DNA of 64,000 nt, taken from NCBI GenBank assembly GCA_026004675.1, contig BPJP01000006.1:307508-371507 (forward strand), read 5' to 3'. The translations under genes were made by a program, and so were the position numbers. Shown in pieces: positions 28,954 to 35,946 of the stretch; within the stretch, counting starts at the first letter, position 1; each line of letters starts with the position of its first letter. The notes under the pieces were generated by a model. It was given only the letters and a program-made list of their open reading frames with translations. It was not told the DNA's origin and did no database searches. The stretch is from Gemmatales bacterium. Lineage in GTDB: Bacteria > Planctomycetota > Planctomycetia > Gemmatales > Gemmataceae.

Positions 28954-29456
28954 GGTGCTGATCCCCCGACGTTGGAACCGCGCAGGCGCCGAACCTCCTC
29001 CTCCAATGACGCGACACGCTTTTGCAAGTCGCAAATGATCGCGCACAAACGATCTTTTTCTTCCGCCTCGGCAACGAGCCGATCGTATTCTGCTGCAGCC
29101 TCTTTGATTGCCGCTACCAACTCATCGGGTTGCCACGGCTTGCGCAGAAATTGGTAAATGTGCCCCTGATTGATCGCTGCAATCACTGCCTCCATGTCAG
29201 CATAGCCTGTAAACAGCATGCGGATGGCTTTGGGATGTTTTGCCCGCACGTTGCTTAAAAGCTCCACGCCGCTCATTCGCGGCATACGCTGATCGGTCAG
29301 GATGATGTGCACCTCGTTTTCCTGCATGAGCCTGGTTCCTTCCTCGGCGCTGGATGCTTTCAGCACGGTAAATTCGCGCCGCAGCAAGTCGTGAATGGAA
29401 TCACAGACGTCAGGCTCATCATCTACGACCAACAGACAATGTTTCTTCAGCGGCAT
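28950..29456 (-). CDS. Response regulator, receiver domain with C-terminal coiled coil
   Basis: 168-residue CheY-like receiver followed by a helical tail, with no DNA-binding or enzymatic output domain. The acidic pocket is D12/D13 with phospho-acceptor D55 in LTDQRMP. Thr near 83 (LFTGYAD) and Lys106 in FLRKPW complete the switch site. The FLRKPW form is common in receivers tied to cyclic-nucleotide signalling outputs. Residues about 120-158 (YDRLVAEAEEKDRL..., RVASLEEEVRRL) form a coiled coil. The cognate kinase is not adjacent. Its stop overlaps the DUF190 start. Confidence 0.92.
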   Translation of the reverse strand: MPLKKHCLLVVDDEPDVCDSIHDLLRREFTVLKASSAEEGTRLMQENEVHIILTDQRMPRMSGVELLSNVRAKHPKAIRMLFTGYADMEAVIAAINQGHIYQFLRKPWQPDELVAAIKEAAAEYDRLVAEAEEKDRLCAIICDLQKRVASLEEEVRRLRGSNVGGSAP

Positions 29457-29540
29457 AAACGTCGCTCCTGCTCTTGCTGGGAAACGTCTCCCAGGATTGA
29501 ACTAGGGCAGTCGGCGCCTGTCGGCCATGTGAAAACGATG

Positions 29541-29573
29541 CGCAAAACAAAACCCCGGCTTCGGGCCGGGGTT
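29541..29573 (-). terminator. Rho-independent terminator of the small lipoprotein gene
   Basis: AACCCCGGC and GCCGGGGTT form a perfect 9-bp stem around a 5-base loop. On the minus strand it is followed by TTTTGTTTTG. It lies 18 bases beyond the stop of the minus-strand lipoprotein gene. Confidence 0.85.
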
Positions 29574-29590
29574 CCTCGCGCCTCGAGAAA

Positions 29591-29824
29591 TTACGTGCCG
29601 TTTCCGAGCGGCAACTCTTTTTCGAACTGAATTTCCTTCGGCTTGCCGTCTCCGTTTTTCACTTTCGGCATGACCGGCAGAGGCTCGGGTGTGATAATCC
29701 CGCCAGGGTGGTAACCGCAGGAATGACAGCTGTCGCCACAATCACAGACCCCTGCTGTGTGCCGGCAGCCCAGCACTGCACTCAGCAATCCCAGCGCTAC
29801 AAACATTGTCCATAGCCGACGCAT
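29591..29824 (-). CDS. Small cysteine-rich lipoprotein
   Basis: 77-residue predicted lipoprotein: MRRLWTMFVALGLLSAVLGC ends in a lipobox with the lipid Cys at 20. The mature part is short and holds a Cys cluster (C27, C29, C33, C36 within CDCGDSCHSC), then a Pro-rich segment and a charged tail. GGAAGGAT precedes the ATG by three bases, a usable Shine-Dalgarno, and a strong terminator follows the stop, so a real monocistronic gene is well supported. No family recognised; the Cys cluster could bind a metal or form disulfides. Confidence 0.75.
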   Translation of the reverse strand: MRRLWTMFVALGLLSAVLGCRHTAGVCDCGDSCHSCGYHPGGIITPEPLPVMPKVKNGDGKPKEIQFEKELPLGNGT

Positions 29825-30143
29825 GGTATCCTTCCCTTTCTTTAGAAGTTCCTGTTGGGTCCTCGAAGAATCGCGTTCGGGTGGAACGTGCTGCGCTCCG
29901 GAGCCGGCTTAAGAATTGCTCCCGCAGGCGCAGGACTTCGCGAAACAGTATTTGGTTCGTCTTTGCCGATGCCATATCTTCACCGTTTTCCGAAAGCTGC
30001 AAGCCGACCCTGCTCCGCCGCAACGCTACAACCTGTGCAGCTTCCGAAGGACTTCTGATTGCTGTCAAACTGGGTAAACCTGAAGGTGAGGCCCTACATG
30101 TTCTCCAAAGCAAATGCTCATTTGCCGCGTTTGCTTCCGTAAA
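29825..30143. other. Divergent intergenic region
   Basis: About 320 bases between the minus-strand lipoprotein and the plus-strand DUF4381-like gene. It should contain both promoters. I found no convincing -35/-10 pair, repeat or RNA gene. Open frames crossing it lack ribosome binding sites and family resemblance. Confidence 0.4.
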
Positions 30144-30815
30144 ATGAAACCGTACATGTTCCTGCGTCTGCTTAGCTGCTGGGATGGCTTGTCGCGATGG
30201 GTCAGGTTGGTTGCCCAAGACGGTGAAGGTGCCGGTTCGCCGGTCGATCTGAGCGAATTGCGCGACATAACTGCGATCGAGACGGTACCGCCTGCCCCTC
30301 CTTCTCATTGGTGGTTGTTCTGGGCCGGTATCGGAGGCTGCCTTTTGGCGTGCGTTCTTTTTTGGTTTGGGAAGAAAGCGATTCGCCGGTATCAGAAAAA
30401 GTCACCGTCATTGCCACCAGATCGCTGGGCTTTGGCCGAGCTGGATCGCCTCGAACGTCTTCAATACGAACCCCAACAAATATCGGAGCAATTGTACACG
30501 CTAATATCGGATGTCGTTCGTCAGTTTTTGGAAATCCAACTGCGGGTTCAGGTCAGCAGACAAACAACCCCAGAGTTTTTGCAGACCTTGGCCGAGGAAT
30601 CCCTGTTGAACGGTCAGCACCGGGAGTTGTTGCGGAATTTCCTCGAACGCTGCGATCTTGCCAAGTTCGCTCCGGTCAGGATGACGGAAGCCGACTGGAA
30701 AGAGTCGCTGGCATTGGCTCGGCAAATCGTCGAAGAAGTCAGCAGGCACCAGTCCTCATCCATGCCCGCGGCCGTTTGTTCCCCAGATCGATCGTGGCGA
30801 CAAACAACCTCTTGA
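30144..30815 (+). CDS. DUF4381-like single-pass membrane protein
   Basis: 223-residue protein. The N-terminal part is short and ends in a Pro-rich stretch. One membrane span follows (about 55-77, WWLFWAGIGGCLLACVLFWFG). A cytoplasmic helical domain comes next, with ALAELDRLERL and a YTLISDVVRQFLE segment typical of DUF4381. That family normally accompanies MoxR/VWA stress operons, but neither partner is adjacent here, so the assignment rests on the span plus helix pattern. The start is uncertain: ATG 30144 or an in-frame ATG 30 bases earlier; neither has a strong Shine-Dalgarno. Confidence 0.6.
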   Translation: MKPYMFLRLLSCWDGLSRWVRLVAQDGEGAGSPVDLSELRDITAIETVPPAPPSHWWLFWAGIGGCLLACVLFWFGKKAIRRYQKKSPSLPPDRWALAELDRLERLQYEPQQISEQLYTLISDVVRQFLEIQLRVQVSRQTTPEFLQTLAEESLLNGQHRELLRNFLERCDLAKFAPVRMTEADWKESLALARQIVEEVSRHQSSSMPAAVCSPDRSWRQTTS

Positions 30816-32363
30816 TCATTTTGGCATTTTCGGACGCAGTGCCGTCTTTCGATCTTTGGCCAAGGGGTATTGCGCCTGGTACTCATTCAGGCTCTTGACC
30901 AAACCTTGCATCATACGCCGAAGCTGCTCCGGCTCTTTTGTGCTCAGATCGGTGGATTCGAAGGGATCCTGGGAAAGATTGAAAAGTTCGTAATGCGACT
31001 TTCTGCCGTTTTCGGCAGGGTAATAGTGATAGATGACTTTCCAGTCTCGTTCGCGGTAACAAGTAAAGTAGTTGCTGCGGTGCGGCGCATGCGGATAATG
31101 CATCAAAAAGCGTTGCGAACGCGAATCATCCGGTCTGCCGGCCAGCAGCGTATCGAGCCGTTCCCCATCAATGGGATGACTCTTTGGTGCTTCTGCGCCG
31201 GCCAACGCCAATAGGGTGGGGAAAAGATCGTAGACGGCGCCCATTTGGCTTTGGATGGCACCGGCGGCAATGGGCAGTTTTTTTTGGCTGGGATGGCTGC
31301 CGTTCGCTTTGACCCAAGCGGCGATAAACGGGACACGCATGCCGCCTTCGTAATGGGCTCCTTTCTTGCCTCGCAACGGCGCCGCACATGCCACCGCATG
31401 TTGATGACCCAAGGGGGCATCGCTGCCGTTGTCTCCCAGGAAAAACACGATCGTGTTCTCGGCGACTCCCAACTTTTCGAAGTGGTCGAGCATATCCCCT
31501 AGCGACTTGTCCATCCCCTCGATCAAGGTCGCAAAGGCTTGGGCGTTTTTCGGCTTGCCACTGTTTTTATAGTGCTTGGCAAAACGGGGATCCGATTCGA
31601 AGGGGGCATGGACGGCATAATGGGCGAAGTAAAGGAAAAAGGGTTTTCCCGCCTCCACTGCCTCTGTAACGCGTGCCTTGGCTTCGATCGTCAAAGCTTC
31701 CGTAAGAAAGGTCTTGGTGCCGTGATATTTTTCGAGGTGTGGGACGGCATGCGACTGCCGCTTGGTCCCGCGCCCATAATTTCGTTCGCCGTAGTAACTG
31801 CCCGGCGCACCGATGGAACAGCCAGCCACGTTGACATCGAAGCCCAGGTTCTTTGGTTCGGCGCCGGCAAATTGCCGGGGACCAAAATGCCCCTTGCCGA
31901 CATGAATTGTGTGGTAGCCAGCGCTTTGCAACAGCCTCGGCAGGGTGACGTCGTCCTTTTTCAACCCTTGCCAATTCCACGCTGGCGGTCCGAAGGTGCC
32001 GCCGTTGTTTCGATCGGGATGAATCCAATTCGTCGTGTGATGTCTGGCTGCATTCTGCCCCGTCAAGATGCAGACACGTGTCGGCGAACACACGCTCATG
32101 GCATAAAAGTTATTCAAGCGGATGCCTCGCTTCGCCAGTCTTTCCATATTCGGCGTACGATAATACTCGTTAAGCGGGTAGCGCTTAGGCCTGCCCTGCT
32201 CGTCGGTGAGAAAGGGGACTGAAGTATCCATGACACCCATGTCGTCGACGAGAAAGACCACAATGTTCGGCCTTTCGGCGGCGCTCTGCCCGGCGACCCG
32301 GGCGACAAATCCCAGACAGCAAAGCGATAACCCAGTGGCAAGCCAAACGTATCGACTGATCAT
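30816..32363 (-). CDS. Exported Cys-type sulfatase
   Basis: 515-residue arylsulfatase-family enzyme with an N-terminal signal peptide (about 1-26). Metal ligands D40/D41 lie in VFLVDDMGV. The active-site motif CSPTR (Cys92) followed by LTGQNAARH is the formylglycine consensus CxPxR. Downstream are VGKGHFG and FFLGDNGSDAPLGHQ with further metal ligands. I chose ATG 32361-32363 because GGAG lies five bases upstream and the signal peptide begins there; a 156-base upstream extension has no such support. Needs an FGE such as the lipoprotein at 8164. The natural sulfated substrate is not predictable. It has no linked glycosidase. Confidence 0.92.
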   Translation of the reverse strand: MISRYVWLATGLSLCCLGFVARVAGQSAAERPNIVVFLVDDMGVMDTSVPFLTDEQGRPKRYPLNEYYRTPNMERLAKRGIRLNNFYAMSVCSPTRVCILTGQNAARHHTTNWIHPDRNNGGTFGPPAWNWQGLKKDDVTLPRLLQSAGYHTIHVGKGHFGPRQFAGAEPKNLGFDVNVAGCSIGAPGSYYGERNYGRGTKRQSHAVPHLEKYHGTKTFLTEALTIEAKARVTEAVEAGKPFFLYFAHYAVHAPFESDPRFAKHYKNSGKPKNAQAFATLIEGMDKSLGDMLDHFEKLGVAENTIVFFLGDNGSDAPLGHQHAVACAAPLRGKKGAHYEGGMRVPFIAAWVKANGSHPSQKKLPIAAGAIQSQMGAVYDLFPTLLALAGAEAPKSHPIDGERLDTLLAGRPDDSRSQRFLMHYPHAPHRSNYFTCYRERDWKVIYHYYPAENGRKSHYELFNLSQDPFESTDLSTKEPEQLRRMMQGLVKSLNEYQAQYPLAKDRKTALRPKMPK

Positions 32364-32531
32364 GACAGCTCCACAGAAAGACACAACCGTACGCACACGA
32401 AACCGGGTCTGATTCTCTCGCAAGTTCGCACGCCATGCAACTGGTGATCGCGAGCGCCACGGACGTTTTGTTGTTTGTCGCGTTTTCTCACTTGCCGCCA
32501 GAAGAAACAGGCGACGCACATGACGGGCTTT

Positions 32532-33902
32532 CTACTGAATTCGCCTGGCCATCAGGTAGCCGCTCATTTCACGGATGATCTGATCGCTCCATGCGTTCCA
32601 ATCAGCCGGCAACGAATTGCCAAGTGGGCGGATAACGGCCTGGATCGAGAGTTGGTTCGGTTTGTCTGCTTCGACGTTCTTCATGTGAACTTCCATTTCG
32701 ACGGTATCGAGTTCGTTGGCGGTTTGAGAAGGCTTGCCCAATCCGAGCCAGGAAAGGAAGCCTCTCGTTGCTGGCTTGTCGGCAGGGCGTGGTCGTTGGA
32801 AATAGACACGTACCAGTCCCGGTTCACTGGCTGTCACTTCCCCACCGATGTCGCTTACAAAGCCTTTGAGCTTCATCGCGGCAATCTGTGCCGGCATCCA
32901 TGCTTCCATCTCGACGACGATGTCGTTCGCTCCCACTGCTGCCGTCGTCTGGTCGGGCGAAGGGGATTCCTGGTCTGCGGACGGTACGGGAAGCATCTCG
33001 CGAAATACGGCTTCGTCCCATAATTGGCAGCCCAGCGCCTGGCCGAAACGCTGCACAACTTCGCGGATGCTTTGCGGCCTTCGTTCGCGATCTTTGGCTA
33101 AACAGGCATGGACGACCTCTTGCACTGCTGCAGGCACCTGCACTCCGAACCGATTGAACGTCGGCGGCGGTTGCTTTTGGTGTGCAGCAATCAATGCTTC
33201 CACCGTGCGATGTTCCTCGAATGGACGATGCCCTGTCAGCAACTCGTAAAGAACAATTCCCAAGCTGTAGATATCGGAGCGATGGTCCAGTTGCTCGCCG
33301 TTGAGCTGTTCGGGACTCATGTACTCGGGAGTCCCACCCAAGTAGTCGCTGATGTCTTCGAGGCGAATATGGGGGGAAGTCGTTTGTTCGGCGACTTTTC
33401 GTGCCAGACCAAAATCAAACAGCTTGACGCTTTCTTCTTCGGTGCCAGCGCCGACGATCATGATGTTGCCGCACTTGAGGTCTCGATGGACATAGCCGAG
33501 GGAATGAGCCGCTTGCAAAGCCATTCCAATCTGACTGAGCCAGTAGCCGACGCGGACCGGTTCAAAGCGTTTTTCTTTTTCCAAGAGTTCGTCGAGTGGT
33601 TCCCCTGGAATAAACTCCATGACAATGCAGGGGCCGTGCGGCGATTGCAACTCGGCTTCAAACAAGCCGACTGCGTAGGGATGGCGAAACTGCTTCATGA
33701 AAGCGATTTCGCTGCGAAAAGCCTCCCGGCACTTGGCATCATGGGCGAATTCAGGCCGGGTGACTTTGACGACCACTTTCAAGGGGGAGTTGAGCCTGTG
33801 GGCAAGCCACACATCGGACATGCCGCCCCGACCAAGATGATGCAACGGCTGGTAGCGATCCAGAAATGGTCGGTCGGGTAACGGCGGCGGTTTCTCGGCC
33901 AT
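32532..33902 (-). CDS. Ser/Thr protein kinase with unusual C-terminal domain
   Basis: 456-residue Hanks-type kinase without a membrane span. Kinase domain about 15-285: glycine loop GRGGMSDV, ATP lysine K46 in VVVKV, catalytic loop HRDLKCGN (D141, N146), DFG with D163, and PEYMSPEQ in the activation segment. After about residue 290 a low-complexity linker (PSADQESPSPDQ) leads to a roughly 150-residue C-terminal region. It contains AWMPAQIAAMKLKGFVSDIGG and a VEMEVHMKNVEADKPNQLSIQAVIRP beta-rich stretch whose family I do not know. It is probably a soluble sensor or substrate-binding module. Monocistronic. Confidence 0.9.
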   Translation of the reverse strand: MAEKPPPLPDRPFLDRYQPLHHLGRGGMSDVWLAHRLNSPLKVVVKVTRPEFAHDAKCREAFRSEIAFMKQFRHPYAVGLFEAELQSPHGPCIVMEFIPGEPLDELLEKEKRFEPVRVGYWLSQIGMALQAAHSLGYVHRDLKCGNIMIVGAGTEEESVKLFDFGLARKVAEQTTSPHIRLEDISDYLGGTPEYMSPEQLNGEQLDHRSDIYSLGIVLYELLTGHRPFEEHRTVEALIAAHQKQPPPTFNRFGVQVPAAVQEVVHACLAKDRERRPQSIREVVQRFGQALGCQLWDEAVFREMLPVPSADQESPSPDQTTAAVGANDIVVEMEAWMPAQIAAMKLKGFVSDIGGEVTASEPGLVRVYFQRPRPADKPATRGFLSWLGLGKPSQTANELDTVEMEVHMKNVEADKPNQLSIQAVIRPLGNSLPADWNAWSDQIIREMSGYLMARRIQ

Positions 33903-34041
33903 GTTCGATCTCGACTAAAGGGAAGACCTAACAGAGTCTAAGCCGAGCTAGTGGGCCATGTCAAAAACAAAGGATGGCGCGAAATTCCTGCGTCCCTGGT
34001 CTTTCTCCTGCTGCGGCGAGCGTTTTGAGTATTCGTTATCA

Positions 34042-35739
34042 TTACTGCCTTGCCTGTTGCTGCACATGGTTTTGGTGCGGCTGAACCGCGGCGGATTCCG
34101 CGCGAAATTCGCGGATCCTCCTTGGGATGCCTTCCGTGGCCAGATGCCACGCCATGACGAGCAAAAGAAGGAAGCCGCACGTGCCAAGCACGTTGGCCAA
34201 AATGCCATTCTTGCGTTCTCCCATGATATCGCGGCGATTCGTCAGCCAAAGCAACGTGCCCGCCATCAGTGGAGAGGCGATCACCGTGACAGCTTGAGCG
34301 GCGACGATGGCCGGCACGGGATTCACTCCCGCTTTGATCACCAACAAGGCGACCCCCATGCCGGTCAACAGTGCCAGCGTGGTCAAAAGCTTGGGCCAGC
34401 GATCGGTGGGTCGGCTACCCAAGCCCAGCCCGTCGGCGAGGATAAAGCCGCCAATCATGGAGTTCACCAGAAACGACGAGTAGGCCGCGGAAAACAATCC
34501 CAGACAAAATAGTGCCTGCCCTGCCGGTCCAAACAAGGGTTCCAATTGCCTGGCCACGTCCTTGACGTCTTTCAGCCTGGTTTTGGCAGCGATCTCATCG
34601 CTGCTCGCTTGGGACATCAGCGAACGCAGTGTGCCTTGATGGACCGCCGTTTCTCGGTTAAGCCGTTCGGTCACTTTTTCGCCAGCAGCGACGATCTGTG
34701 AGCCGTGCAGTTCGAATTGCACCTTGGCTTTCTTGGCTTCTTTGATGAACTCGATGAATTCCCGGTCACTGATGGGTGCCTTTTTTGCCAGGTCCGCGGC
34801 AGACCAGCGAGTCATGTAATCGTAAAGTTTTTTTTGCTGGCTTTGTAAGGAATGAGCAAGATTTTCCGGGAGAGGCTCATTACCGGGAAGTCGAACGAAA
34901 ACTTTATCTTGTTGCAGAACGAAATGCCCGCCGGCGACTTTGACGTCCTTGAGCAACTGTTGCAACGTGCCGTTGTAGAAAACGGCTCCCGAAGTCGACA
35001 TGATCATGAGGGTAATGAGAGCCATGATGACCGCGCCGACGCGTGCATCGACGAGGCCGTCTTCAAGATCCGCTTCCGTCCATCCCTTTTGCTTGACCAG
35101 GTACGCCTGGTAGTAGGCAGCGGTGATGACGAATGTCGTGCCGACCAGTCCTAAGAGAGACAAGTCGGGTTCCCTGGAAACCAGCTCGCCGATAGGCGGA
35201 ATGAAGCCTCGCAGGAATTCTCCAAAAGCTGGCCTCTTGGCAAAGGCAAAGGCCAGGTTGGCCGCGAACGACAAGAGCATCAGGCCAACAAAGATCATCA
35301 TCAAGCGTTCGACGGCCTGGTACAGATTGCGAAAAAAGTAAAGGAAGCCGATGGCCAGAAGGTTGAAAAAGACGACGGTATAATCGAAGCGCCAGTAGAC
35401 GGCAAAAGCGGAGTCGACGCCGAGGTTGTTGCCGAACTGAAACGCGGCCGAAATGAAGAAAACACCGAAACCGATCAAGGCAGCCAACCAGCGCCCTGCC
35501 CGCCCGGCAACCAAGTCGCCAGGCGATTCGGCGGCAACGACGCCGAGTTTAGCTCCCAAGGTCGTGAAGGTCAGCATGAAGACCACCGCTGCCACGACGA
35601 CCCAGGACATCGCGAAACCATTGGCCGCACCGACATTGGAACTGGTGAGGATGCTGCCCGGACCAATAACAACGCAAGCAGTGATCAAACCTGGGCCAAT
35701 GCGTTGATACCAGCGGTATTTGGTTTCTGTGTTGGCCAT
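34042..35739 (-). CDS. Divergent Nramp-family membrane transporter with large insertion
   Basis: 565-residue protein with about 11 hydrophobic helices, related to Nramp/MntH divalent-metal transporters (MANTETKYRWYQRIGPGLITA at the N-terminus). The start is ATG 35737-35739, with GAGGA four bases before; an upstream extension of 55 residues has no support. The normally conserved metal motif of helix 1, DPGN, is GPGS (26-29). In helix 6 the MPHN motif is replaced by a TAAYYQ stretch near 206-211. Between helices 7 and 8 there is a soluble insertion of about 140 residues (about 258-402) that is charged and helical. The usual Asp, Asn and Met ligands are therefore absent, so Mn/Fe transport should not be assumed. 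Confidence 0.8.
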   Translation of the reverse strand: MANTETKYRWYQRIGPGLITACVVIGPGSILTSSNVGAANGFAMSWVVVAAVVFMLTFTTLGAKLGVVAAESPGDLVAGRAGRWLAALIGFGVFFISAAFQFGNNLGVDSAFAVYWRFDYTVVFFNLLAIGFLYFFRNLYQAVERLMMIFVGLMLLSFAANLAFAFAKRPAFGEFLRGFIPPIGELVSREPDLSLLGLVGTTFVITAAYYQAYLVKQKGWTEADLEDGLVDARVGAVIMALITLMIMSTSGAVFYNGTLQQLLKDVKVAGGHFVLQQDKVFVRLPGNEPLPENLAHSLQSQQKKLYDYMTRWSAADLAKKAPISDREFIEFIKEAKKAKVQFELHGSQIVAAGEKVTERLNRETAVHQGTLRSLMSQASSDEIAAKTRLKDVKDVARQLEPLFGPAGQALFCLGLFSAAYSSFLVNSMIGGFILADGLGLGSRPTDRWPKLLTTLALLTGMGVALLVIKAGVNPVPAIVAAQAVTVIASPLMAGTLLWLTNRRDIMGERKNGILANVLGTCGFLLLLVMAWHLATEGIPRRIREFRAESAAVQPHQNHVQQQARQ

Positions 35740-35946
35740 ATCTTCCTCGAACACCTGATTTTCCTGGCCATGATAGCGGTGCAATGCAGTAAAGGCGAGC
35801 ATTTGCCGCCAGGAAGGCGCTTGGCGCTCGCGAACTACCGATCGGCGAGAGATCACATCGTTCAAGAAGTTCTGCGAAACTTTTTGCTGCGAGCGTGGTT
35901 TCATAGACAGAGGATTTGTTCGTCCAATTTGCTGGAGACCAAAAAC

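Noticed and set aside
29742..30308. 188-codon minus-strand frame over the lipoprotein upstream region
   Set aside because: Overlaps the small lipoprotein gene in another frame and has no Shine-Dalgarno or family features.
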